A stretch of DNA of 64,000 bases from Gaeumannomyces sp. JS-464. Lineage: Eukaryota; Ascomycota; Sordariomycetes; Magnaporthales; Magnaporthaceae. The notes under the pieces were generated by a model, which worked only from the letters and a program-made list of their open reading frames with translations, did no database searches and was not told the DNA's origin. The stretch covers positions 8,246,001-8,310,000 of the forward strand of contig NGZR01000001.1 of assembly GCA_002197995.1 (NCBI GenBank), in the 5' to 3' direction. This document shows, one piece after another, positions 20,131 through 30,864 of this stretch (positions are counted from its first letter, which is position 1; each line of letters starts with the position of its first letter). A program made the position numbers and the translations under genes.

Positions 20131-21430
20131 TTTTCGGTTTGTTAAATTGCCGCAATTATAACTGCTTAATATATGTTTATAATTTAAGCTAATTTTTTTT
20201 ACATATTTTTCAGCTTTTATTATTATTATTAGTTATATTACCGTTATGTTTGTAAAAACCTCGGTGCTTTTGCTGTTTTATATATATATAAAAACCCTTA
20301 AACTCGTTTCCGGGTGCGGACCGCATCCGGCTCGGTGGCTTAAAAGTAAAAACCATGTTTGCTTTTCGTATACGGTTTTTGCTATGTTAAACAGTGGTAC
20401 CGTTTGCTTAATTCCTGCGATTGCTTTTAACGGTTCCATCGCGGAAGCGTTTTTGTAATTAATAGTAATAATAAAAAAGTACGCAAAGGAAAGATTGTAA
20501 GGAATGCATGTTGCGCTTAAATAGCGCCCCGGTGCCGGGTTTTTTATTTTCGTGGTAATGTTAGTTGTGGTGGTGTTGGTTTGGTTAGTTACGGTGGTTT
20601 AGTTATCCGCGTCCGAGGTTTCCCGGTCCCGTTTTAGTGCTAGGTCGCGTGGTTGCTCCGTAAGGTTCGGGGGTCGTGGTTAATATCGGGTAACTCGACG
20701 TGATTGTGTTATTCGTTTTCGAAGGTGGCGCTCCGGTTGCGGATTGTTTCCTCGCTTATGGCTCGCATTCGATTTTTTTATTAGTTCGCCGTTTTTGTAA
20801 TTGTGTTACTTTTGCTTTATTTATGTTATGCTTTTCGGTTATGCCTTTATTTCCTTCCGGGTGCGGGTTTCCACCGTTTTTTCCCCTTTTGCTTTTAAAG
20901 GTTTTTGCCTTTTCTTTTTCGCCTTTTTTTAATTTTTTTGTTATAACCTTTAATCTTTTTTTTCTACCTTTGCTTTTAACTTTCGCGCATCCTCCCGCCC
21001 GCGTTTTTATACCTGCCTTTTCGCGTTTCGTTCCTTTTTCGGCTTTTATTTTTTTGCATTATAGCTCCCAAGGATAAAACTCCCCGTTTTCCTCGCGGCG
21101 GTCACGGCGGCGGCGGTGGTGGTGCGCGTAGCGGCCATAATGGTAGCGGTGGTAATGGCGGCCTTGCGCTTGCTCCTTTTCGTGGCGATCGCGACGAGCA
21201 CCTATTTTCCAATTTTAACGATAACGATAACTCCGAAGCTAGCGTTACTCCGAACCCTCGCGTTAAGGCTGTAAATGCGGTTTTGCACCGCTTCGTTCCC
21301 TGTTTTTTTGCTAATTTTTTCTTTCTTTTCTTTTAGCTTTACCGTTTGTATTACTAAAAGGAGTATAAGGCGGCGATCGTTATCCTTTCGGGTTACATTT
21401 TTTACGATTCGATAATGTATATTTCCCGTA
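20131..21430. other. Unassigned region at the LINE2/G1 junction
   Basis: This is the interval between the recognisable end of LINE2 and the G1 chromodomain. 20500-20700 is unusually TpG-rich on the plus strand (CpA-rich on minus), so it escaped RIP. Open frames at 20246-20458 and 20700-21077 have no recognisable domain. 21061-21345 is described separately. The LINE2 3' boundary and any target duplication were not identified. Confidence 0.35.
21061..21345 (+). pseudogene. Gly-rich coding fragment with lost start codon
   Basis: The frame begins ATA GCT CCC AAG, which would be ATG GCT CCC AAG before one G-to-A change, and continues uninterrupted for ~95 codons. It has KDKTPRFPRGGHGGGGGGAR, a second Gly/Asn cluster, PFRGDRDEHLFSNF and NPRVKAVNAVLHRFVP, stopping at TAG 21343-21345. 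Protein-like text (KEYKAAIVILSGYIFYDS) continues after two stops to about 21460. RGG-like and basic, so RNA binding is conceivable. It lies opposite in strand to LINE2, so it is not its ORF2. Family unknown. Confidence 0.35.
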
Positions 21431-24400
21431 TCGTTCCCCTTTTTATCCCGCTTTGCTAACTTTTTAGGTTTGTTTGCAAAATTTGTGTTAATTGCATTTA
21501 GCGTTTCGCTAATAGCATCGATGGTGCCGGCGCCGTTCGGGGATGCTATTATAAAGCCTGTATGTTTTTTATTTGCTCCGCTTTTTTTTTTGCTCGGTTT
21601 TGGTTATGCTAATTTTTGTTTTTAGCTTTTCGCGTTTTAATTTGTATAAAATGCGTTTTTTTGCGCGGTGCTTACGTTTAGGTTTGTTTTTTTTTCCTTT
21701 TTTTTATTGCTTTTTTTTATTACTAATTTATCGGTTCCGCTTTGGTAACCTCCCGATAGCATTAAGGATTAGGTTTATGGCGTTTTTCGTGCTTATTAGC
21801 GTTATATCCAGTCCTTTTTTAAAATTGCTGCCGATTTGGAAAATGTTTTAGCGGAAATCGCTTATGCCGCTAAGGTTTATAACGGTTTTATTCCGGTGTT
21901 ATATGCTTTATTACTAATGCTTTTTTCCAATTTCGTTATACTATTTTAAAGCACGCTATTACCGGTTACGTTCGATTTGCGAAAAACATTAGGAAGCGGT
22001 TTAACGTCCTTTTTAATGCTGGGTTTTCGCGTTTGTTCTTTTTTAATTTAAAAAGCGCTTTTACTGTTATAATTGCATTTAATAGCTCGGGTTTCGTTCG
22101 CTCCTTTTCCGGTAATATAATGCTTTTAGCGCAAGTTATATCGGGTTGGGCTTTTAAAATTATCAATGCGTGGGATTTGTTTAACCGCATTCGAATAAAA
22201 GCGTTGGTTTTAAAGCGGGTTAAAATACGGGTTTATTAATATTTCCCTTTATATCGCTGTTTTTTTTCGGTCCGTTAACCTTTTTATATTTATTAAATGT
22301 TTTTCGTGCAAAATCCTTTTAATTTTATTTTTAAACGGATTTTAACTAAGTGTTAAAAGGATATTATTAATAAAATGTCGAAAGAAATAGGTAAAAATGG
22401 AAATGATTAATTTGGTCGGTTTTTTTCCGGTTGCGGCTCGCATATAAGGTATTAGCGTTAATCCACTTTTTTTTCCCTTCGTTTTTTAGTGGGGTATTTT
22501 CGTTTAGCGTTTTATAATTATTTATGGTTCGGTTTTTTTCCGGTTTAATAGCGTTTTTTTTTCTTTTTTTTTACGCGTTTTTTTTTTTACCTTTTTTACT
22601 GCTTTAAAATTTATTAATTTTCCAGTTTTAAATATTATGCGTGCTATTTTTTTAAATGGTATATTCCTTATTTTTTATAGTTCGAAATATGCTTTTTAGC
22701 TATTTGCTTATATTATTTTGGTGCTATTCCGCTATTTGTTTTAACGGGCGCATTAAATTAATACGTGCTATGCTGTTTCCTTTTATCCGTTGCCATATTC
22801 GCATAGCGGCGTTACCGCGTTAAATACGTTTTTGTTAAATAGGAAAGCATTTAAACCCAGCTTTTCCGTTTTAATTTAAACTGCTATTAAGCTATATGCT
22901 TTTGGCATTTTTTCGTAATATTTAACCATTTTTTCCGTAAATAAAAAGTTATTCGCTAAACACGCGGTTTTATACCGGTTCGCTTTTTTTACCGCTTTCG
23001 TTAAGCTAGCAATTTTTAACTTCCATTTTATTATTACGTTTAGGTTTTAGGGTTTCGCGTGTTTATATTTGGATTTTTTTTCGTTTTCGCGGGGGATTAA
23101 TTTGCGTTTCGGTTTCGGGGTTGTTTTAAATCGGTTTTAACGTTCCGCTTATCCCTTTTTTATTTGGCCGTTTTAAAAATGTGGTTTCCTGCTTCGTTCC
23201 CGGTATTTTAACCTTTTAAATTAGCCCGTTACCTTCGCTATCGTTTTGTTAATCCGTTATATTATTCCAATTTTTAGCCATGTATTTTTTATATTAATTA
23301 CCCTTTCGTTTAAATATAAATTTAAAGGTGGCACGTAAGTTTTTATTTTTAAATGGGCTAATAACGTCGTTTTATATGCTCCGGCTACCATTTTAAAGCA
23401 TATTCGTTGTTTTTTCGCTAACTTTTTGGCTGCGTTTCGGGGCCGCTTTTATGGTTCGGTTAAAAGGTGGTATGCTACGGCTTTATATGCTATCGCGCTT
23501 TTACATATTACTACGTATAATTGTTTCGCTTTAGCGAGGCTGCTTTTTTACGTTACTGTTACGAGTTTTATTATCGCCAGTTGTTATTTTTCCTGTTTGC
23601 CTTTCGCTTATTTGGTATGGGCTTTAAAATTTAATTTGTAATTTAGCTAAATTTCGAGGAATTTCGCCGTTAGCGATGGTTATACGTGGGTGGCTTTAGT
23701 ACGGACCTGGGTTTAGTTTAAAGCTTTAATAAAATGCGGCAACTCGGTTTTAATGCGTTAAATGTTATTCCTGTTGTTTTTGCCCACGTTTGGCATACGT
23801 TTTAAGCTTTTTTTAATAATCGTACCGTTTCCGCTATGGTGCTTTTTATTGCTAAAAGGTTAGTATCGTCGGCGAAGCCGACCACCGTTATTTTTAGGAT
23901 TTTTTCCAGCTTGTCGTATAGTAACGCGATATAAAAGATAAATAATATGGGTAATAGTAGTAATCCTTATAGGACTTTTGCAATTATTGGTATTAATGTT
24001 AACGTGTTTCCGTTAAACCGAAACCGGGCCGTTTTGTTTATAAGCCAGCTTTTAATCCATTTGATTATTTTTAATGGAAATCCCTGCTTTCGCATTATGT
24101 TAAGCAGTTTAATATAGTTAATATTATCGAATGCTTTTAATAGGTCGAGTTGTAATAGCGAGGTTATAACGCCGTGGTTTTACGCCGTTATTACTATGTT
24201 TGTTATTTGTTTAATAGCGAATTCGGTGCTGCGTTTTTCTTTATTACCCATTTGTCCTTCCGGTAGGAGTCCCTTTTCCTCCGTTTCGTTAGCGATTCGT
24301 TTTCCTATTACAGCTTTTATAATTTTGGAAATGGACGAAAAAAGTGCGATCGGTTTCCATTTTCCCGCTGTTTTCCTATTTTTTGTGCTTTTGCCTGGCT

Positions 24401-24780
24401 TTGGCAGCATTATTGTAAGTGCGTTTCGGAAACGCTTCGGAAAATATTTAAAGCCGAAGCTAGCGTTAGCTATTTTAGATATAGCTTTCCAGCAAGGTTC
24501 GCCGTATGCTTTTAGGAGTCCGTTTGGTAGGTTGTCCGCTTTTGGGGCTTTTTAGTTTTGCGTTTTTTTTAAAGCCGTTAATACGTCGCCGCTTTCCGGG
24601 TCCACTATGTGTTCCATTGGGAACGCGTGGTGGAACGTGTCGTTGTTAAACGTGGTGTTTGTAATATCGGTTAGATCCGCTTTCGGGCTAAGGTAGGACT
24701 TGGCCGTTAAAGCTGTTGCTTTATTTGCGTGGGTGTTAGCTGGTCGGCTTTTATTATTAATACGCTTTTTTTTAAATTTA
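21430..24780 (-). mobile_element. LINE2: second non-LTR element, 5'-truncated, inside G1 copy 1
   Basis: Minus-strand LINE sequence replaces the G1 integrase text at about 24780. It begins within ORF2 just upstream of the RT and has no ORF1, a typical 5' truncation. A plus-strand fragment of the same element is at 58198-59957, and similarity between the two extends to about 21430. The lower boundary could be further down (to about 20460). Confidence 0.75.
22500..24780 (-). pseudogene. LINE2 ORF2 remnant (RT and C-terminal finger)
   Basis: The RT start is well preserved and open at 24180-24410 (LPKPGKSTKNRKTAGKWKPI, then GLLPEGQMGNKEKRSTEFAI), the region typical of LINE RT blocks 1-2. The catalytic block is GFADDTNLLAIKST (about 23840-23885, minus), with FADD intact. 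A later block TWLKIGII and a C-terminal finger LCECGNG(stop)KETA(stop)HVLI(stop)C (about 22730-22805) fit the Cys/His motif that follows RNase H in fungal LINEs. The sequence differs clearly from the 2416-14328 LINE, so it is a separate family. Broken by RIP-type stops. Confidence 0.75.
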
Positions 24781-27700
24781 AAAGTGCTTTTTTTACTAGT
24801 TAAAATAAATAAAAGTTCGTACCCGTGGTTAGTAAAAAACGAAAACGTGCTAATAATTGCGTAAAAGCGAAAGTTAAACGCGAGTTAAATTGCGGAAAGC
24901 TATTAATCCTAATTCGATTGCTAGTAATTAATATAAATTTTTAACGCGATTTGCACTTTTTAATTTACGCGTTTCGTACCGCTGCTAGTTTAAAAGTAAT
25001 AAATTATATTTAAAAGCTATTTAATTTTTAAACGCTAGTAAAAACGCTGTTAAAAATTACTAATTTAATTCGTTTTTTTATCCGAAATAATTAAAACGGG
25101 CTAGCCGTAAAAACGAACGAAGCAAGTTATAAAACGGTTTGCGCATTTTTCGGCTCGCATAAATAGCATCGCTTTTAGGATAACCTTTTTCGATAACGTA
25201 TTCGTAATTACTTATAAAACGGTATTCCCGCTTGTTAAAAAAAGGTTTATTATAAAATCCATTTGCAAATGTTTATAAAACCGGTTAAAAATAAGCAAAA
25301 ATTGCAAAAAGCTTTGCTTTAAATCCTTTTAAATTTTGCTACGGCTATAAACGTTATAATTTCGAACGAAACGTTTAATATTGCGGTATATTAAAAGCTA
25401 ATAAAAGTTTTTCGCTACGGCGTGCGTAGTACCGTTTCGACCCGGATGGTTTACGACGAAAGCGTTATATATTTTTTGGATTAGCACGTTTCGAAGCTTA
25501 TCCCGTAAGTCGTTTTTTATTCCCGCCGCCGTTATTGCTACTTTCGTAGTAAAAAAGGCTTTTAACATTTAAACCTTATTTTTAAACCTTAGCCTGCTTT
25601 TATTATTAATACGGCATTTTACTTTTTGCACTTTTAAATTTAAAGTTAAATTTAAAAAGCGCTTATCGCGCTTTATAAAGCGGTATATAAATTTATACAT
25701 ATTGTTTTACCTAGCCGTGCTTTCGAATAGCTCGCGCAAATCCCGGTTTTTTAACTATTAAACGTCGTTCGGGATTTTATCGGGGTTTCCCTTTTTTTTT
25801 AAACGCGAAACCGCTATTAAAAATTTAAATCGCTCGCATTTAAATAAAGGAGTTTTCGGGTAATAATTGCATTTTTCTAGCTTTATATTTTTCGTCCCTT
25901 TTGCGGCGGTTTTATTCCTTTCGTAATAAAGCGTTTGCTATTACGTTTTTCTTATTTAAGCGGTATTATAACCTAAAGTTATATTTAGCTAACATTTTTG
26001 CTTAACGCGTTTACCGTTTCGATAAACGCTAAAACTTTATAAAATACTTTAAGTTTTTATAATCCGTAAAAATGGTAAAACTTTACAATTACGAAGCTTT
26101 GCGTTTTAATATTTTAAATTATCGACGATAGCTAGCATTTTTTTATCGTAAACGGGATAGTTACGCTTTGTAGGTTTTAATTTACGGGAATGGAATTTTA
26201 CCGGGCGCTTTTCCCCGTTTTTTTTTTACATTAACGTGCCTTTTAAAGCAAACCCGTTGCAATTCGTTTTTAAAAACGTAAACGCGTTTAAATCCCATTT
26301 CGCAAACATATTAACGAATAAAAACAAATATTTTAAGCTTTCGAAAACGGATTAATGTTTTTTCGTTTAATAAAAAGGCATTCCTTTTTTTATTAACTCC
26401 GTTAATAGTGCGGCCGCTTTTAAAAAACCGGGGATAAAAACCCGGTAAAAGTTTAAAAATCCTAAAAAACTGCGAATTTTTTTCGTCGTATAAAAAGCCT
26501 TTTAACGTTAAACGGCTTCCACCTTTTCGGGGTCGGGGTTTACCTTTACGCCAATTTTTATAATAAATCCTAAATATTTGATTTTTTTTACCGCGAATTG
26601 TAACTTATCGGGGTTAAAATGCAAGCTATAATTTTAAAAACGTTTAAATACTTTCCGCATTTTATAAAAGTGGTTTAACCGCGAGCTTTGCGTATATATT
26701 ACGATATCGTCCAAATATGCCGAGCAAAACTCGTTTAAAAAGTCCTTTAAAATGGTATTAATATACCTTTGGAAAATGGTTAAAGCTTTTAAAAAGCCGA
26801 AAAAGGTAACTGTTTATTCGAATAAGCCGTATCGGGTGCGGAAAGCGGTTATATACTTATGGCCCTTTTTAACCCGGATTTTCCAAAAGGCTTATACCAC
26901 ATCCATTTTAATTAACCAGTAAACGCCGGTTAAATTGCGAAAGGTATTAGGAATAAGCGGGAAAAGGTACCGGTCGGGCTGTAAAATAGCATTTAAACTT
27001 TAGTAATCGCAATAAAAGCGCAACCTTTCGCCCGGTTTTCGCACAAATAAAATAAAAGCTTTAGCGGGGGAATTGCTAGCCCGGATAAATCCTTTATTAA
27101 GCAGGTTTCAAAACGTCGTTTTTAATACCAAAAGTTCTTTTCGCGATATGCTATATAAAGGTTTTTAAAATAAAAAAAGCTCGATTTTATTAGCGTTTTT
27201 TTTAATTTTTATTTCGTAATTTACACCCGGTTTATACGGGTTTAACTTATTTATTTCCTACTTTATAAATAACGAAAATAAATCGTAAAATTCCCGCGGA
27301 ATAAGCTTTCGTAATTGGGCTTTCGTTTTAAAAACCTTTTTTTCCAATGCTTTTTTAACGTCGAATATAAAAGCCGCAAAAATCGCAGCTCGCATTGCGG
27401 GTTTCCCTTTCGTAATCGCGATTAACTCGTAATATCGAGCGAACGTAACCATTTATATTTTTGCCACGTTCGTTTTTACTTTCCTTTTTCGCAACCGTTT
27501 TTCCGAAAGCAAATAACGCATTTAAAAGCGCGTTTTTCCCACCTATATTAGTAATATATATAAATGGATGCCGCTTAATAATCTATTAGTTATAGCTTTT
27601 TTAAAATAAATCGTTAAATAAAGCTTAGCATTACATAAGCGTAACCCTTTTTTTCCGTACCGGCTTTTATTTTTAAAAAAAAACAAATGATTTCCCGAAT

Positions 27701-28890
27701 TACTTTTTTTTTTCTTATAATGGCTTTTTTTTAACGTTTTTAGCGAAATCCAATAAATAGGCAATTCCGTTTCGGCGGCGGCGTTTTTACTAATAATTGC
27801 GTAATATTCGCAATTTTCGTGTACAAATGCGTTAAACAATTTTACACTATTAACGGTTTATTTAAATAAGCCGTATTAAGTGCGGAAAGCGGTTATATAT
27901 TTGTAGCCCTTTTTAACCCGGATTTTTTAAAAAGCTTATATTACATTTATTTTAATTAACCAGCGAGCGCCGGCCAAATTGCGAAAGGTATCGGGAATAA
28001 GTAGGAAAAAGTACCGGTTAAGCTGTAAAATGGCATTTAAACTCCGGTAATCGCAATAAAAGCGTAACTTGTCGCCCGGTTTTCGCACGAATAAAATAAA
28101 GGCTTTAACGAAAAAACTGCTAGCTTAAATAAATCCTTTTTTAAATAAATTTCGAAACGTCGTTTTTAATACCAAAAGTTCCTCCCGCGATATGCTATAT
28201 AAAGGTTTTTAAAACAAAGGAAGTTTAACTTCGTTAGCGTTTTTTTTAATTTTTATTTTATACTTTACACCCGGTTTATACGGGTTTAGTTTTTTTACCT
28301 TTTGCTTTATAAACAACGGGAATAAATCGTAAAATTCCCGCGAAATAAGCTTTTATAATTAAGCTTTCGTTTTAAAACCCTTTTTTTTAATGCTTTTTTA
28401 ACGTCGGATATAAAAGCCGTAAAAATCGCAGCTCGCGTTACGGGTTTCCCTTTTATAATTACAATCGATTCCTAATATCGGGCGAACGTAACCATTTATA
28501 TTTTTGCCACGTTCGCTTTTGCTTTTTTTTCGCAACCGTTTTTCCAGGAGTAAATGGCGCATTTAAAAGCGCGTTTTTCCCATTTATATTTTCGACATAT
28601 GTAAAATGGATGCCGTTTAATAATGCATTAACTATAGCTTTTTCAAAATAAATCGCTAGGTAAAACCTGGCATTATATAAGCGTAAACCTTTTTTTCCAT
28701 ACCGGCTTTCGTTTTTAAAAAAAAAGAAATAATTTCCCGGATTGCTTTTCTTTTTTTTATAATGGCTTTTTTTAACGTTTTTAGCGAAATCCGGTAAATA
28801 GGCAATTTCGTTTTGGCGGCGGCGTTTTTATTAATAGCTGCGTAATATTTGTAACTTTCGTTTATAAATGCGTTAAATAATTTTATATTA
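24780..28890 (-). pseudogene. G1 copy 1 pol remnant (PR-RT-RNase H-integrase)
   Basis: On the minus strand: linker/protease text with (C)EYYAIISKNAAAETELPIY (about 27760-27825 and a duplicate about 28780-28860). Then the RT entry PREFYDLFSLFIK (27258-27300), [15 protein letters not shown], and intact catalytic YLDD (26706-26717). RNase H follows with RPVKFHSRKLKPTKRNYPVY (about 26150-26210). The integrase core includes a TSDFW-type block and HPQTDG-type region (about 24920-25200), ending at NHGYEL just before LINE2. Stops at CAA/CAG/TGG positions inactivate it. Gypsy pol order (integrase last) is clear. Confidence 0.8.
26815..28890 (-). repeat. Tandem duplication within G1 copy 1 pol
   Basis: About 1.04 kb (26815-27850) is repeated directly at 27855-28890, including the RT entry and protease-linker text. 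G1 copy 2 has the segment only once. The two units differ mainly by C/T and G/A, so the duplication predates at least some RIP. Confidence 0.7.
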
Positions 28891-28899
28891 TTAATTATC

Positions 28900-30643
28900 G
28901 TTAAAATGTATGTTAAAATATTTTTTATACCTTTATTCGCATTTATAAAAGCTATTAAAGCTTTTTCTTTTTTAAAGCACGATTTTGCTTTAAAGCTACT
29001 TTTTTCCCTAACTTTCGGCTTTTCCCGTCGGCTTGTCCTTTTTTTTAACTAAGGAGGGAATTTTTCGCTATAAAAACCGGCCCCGCGAATAGCCGTTTTT
29101 TCGGCGTTTTTAAAACGGGTCGCCGGTTTGTAAAAGTATTCCGCTTAGTAATAGTTATTTGCGCCGCAACGCAAATAGCGGCTTTGCTTTTAACGGCGGT
29201 CCTTTTTTTTAAAAAACCTATTAAGCTCGGTAAAAGCCGCTTTTTTAGGCCCGGTTAACAGTTTTTCCTCGGGCGCCCCCGCGGCCCCCGTAGCTTTTAC
29301 GCCCCCGCCCGCTAACTTTTGCAACGTTTATTACCACGTTGCCGTTAAAATCCCGGGTAACGCTGTTATTGGTGGAATTCGTTATAATAACAGCGGGTTT
29401 TCGAGCGGGGTTAAATAGGTTGCCCTATTAAGGGTTTTAGTTATACCTTGCCTTTTATCCTCCTTTTTTTTTCCTCCGCTTTTAACGTTTTTTTTTAAAT
29501 TTAAAAATTGTTAAATGCGTTCCCATTTTACTGCTCGGGCGTAAAGCTCGGCTAAATATGCGTAATATTCGTTTAAAAGTTTAACAACCGTTAAAACGTT
29601 TACGAAATTGCGGTTAAAAAATCCTTTTAAAAAAACGAGCTTAAATTCGTTTTTTTAAGCATTACTACTAACCTAATTTAGCACGTTTTTAAATATTAAG
29701 CTAAATTTGCTAAAAAAACTAGCCCTTTTTTTTATTTAAAAGCCCGTAATTATAGTTGCGTGGCCGTTTTATTTTAAACGATGTCGAACGTAAAATAAAA
29801 TTTATTAATGTATTTCGTAAAGTTATATTTCGCATTTTTGCTTTCCGTTTTAAAAAACTGCTTTATTTGCTTTTTGCGCGATTAAAAAAACGTTTGGTAA
29901 ATTTCGTGCCTAGTTTTTATATCGCTATTTAGCAGCTTTTGTGTTTTGTTTATATTAAATTTAAAAATTAGCTTTTTTATATAAAAATGGAATAAAGCTT
30001 GCGTTTCGTTCCAAATAGGCCATTTTATTAGCTTTTTTTATAATTTTTATTTAAGTCGGGTCGTTTGTTTTCGTCCAACTTTAAAATGTAAAACTCCTTT
30101 TTAGTTAAACGATGCTCGGTAGCCATTACGGTTTTAATTAAAGCTATAATTGTTTATTTTATGCTTTAAAATAGCGTTATTTAAAGGATTTCGTTAAATG
30201 GGTTAAACGTTATAATATCCGCTATATCCTTTTTTTAATTCGGGGGGGGGGTTTTTTTGGAAACCTTAATTAGGCCTTTTTATTTTACTCGGTTTTAAGC
30301 TTTTTAGCGGCGGTTGCTTCCGCTTTTAGCTAAGCGCTAACAACGGCCTTGTTTTTTTTCCCGTTTGTTTTTCCTTTTCCACTTATTTAAGCAAAGCTTA
30401 AAAAACCGTTCTTTTTATAACGTGCTAAACTTTTTTTGTGATTTTTTCGAGCCTTTTTCCGGCGTAATCAAAGCCGTTCGTGAATTAGCAAAGGCTGTTT
30501 CGCTCGACGAGTTGCTTTTTAGCGATCCGCTTCCCGTAAAGCTATCGTCGTTAGGAATTAAAAACGTTTGTAATCGTTTTTCCTCCGTTAGCGACGGCGA
30601 TATCCGCGCTCGCTTTTACGTATTCCTTTTTAGTAATTTATAT
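28900..30643 (-). pseudogene. G1 copy 1 gag remnant
   Basis: The minus strand carries an N-terminal region with RARISPSLTEEKRLQTFLIP and NSSSETAFANSRTALITPEK, then MATEHRLTKKEFYILKLDEN, a capsid-like stretch, and near the end a decayed CCHC knuckle: YLRCGANNYY(stop)AEY (about 29120-29170), in which two Cys and the His have become Tyr, as C-to-T/G-to-A changes produce. Gag packages the element RNA. The open text continues upstream across the LTR boundary at 30644, so the ancestral start may have lain in or near the LTR. A second copy of this region is at 56465-57981. Confidence 0.65.
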
Positions 30644-30859
30644 TATAAAGGTTTTATAACGTAATGCACGTTTATAAGGATTTTAATAAATTAACAAACT
30701 ACGAGGGTTAGGAAGTAAAAAGGGCTGCTTTGTAAATTTAAAAGCGGATTCGGCTATATATTAATGGCGTGGCTAGTGCGTTAATGTAGCGCGCTCCGAT
30801 AAGCTATTAGCCACGGGCCGGAGCTCGTAACTGCATTAATAGGAACCGACCTTTTAATA
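30644..30859 (-). repeat. G1 copy 1 LTR (5' LTR of the minus element)
   Basis: 216 bp, matching 17724-17939. Its ends are TATAAAG...CTTTTAATA, the RIP-altered forms of TGTAAAAG...CTTTTAACA. It is followed by TSD ATATT at 30860-30864. Confidence 0.85.
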
Positions 30860-30864
30860 ATATT

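Larger units (their letters stand above)
17724..30859 (-). mobile_element. Ty3/Gypsy chromovirus G1, copy 1, inserted in the Helitron
   Basis: Bounded by two 216-bp LTRs and a perfect 5-bp TSD, this minus-strand element has gag, protease/RT/RNase H/integrase, a chromodomain, and a further basic ORF before the 3' LTR. A LINE2 insertion splits the integrase from its C-terminal chromodomain (about 24780 to about 20460). An internal ~1.04-kb tandem duplication covers the protease/RT start. All frames carry RIP-type stops. A second, rearranged copy lies at 35023-58197. Chromoviruses use the chromodomain to direct integration to heterochromatin, which fits this location. Total length reflects the nested insertion. 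Confidence 0.85.

Noticed and set aside
20700..21077. 125-residue plus-strand frame as a membrane protein
   Set aside because: Extreme Phe/Leu bias comes from C/T-rich sequence; the reverse strand reads Lys/Arg-rich. Neither strand is supported by a domain.
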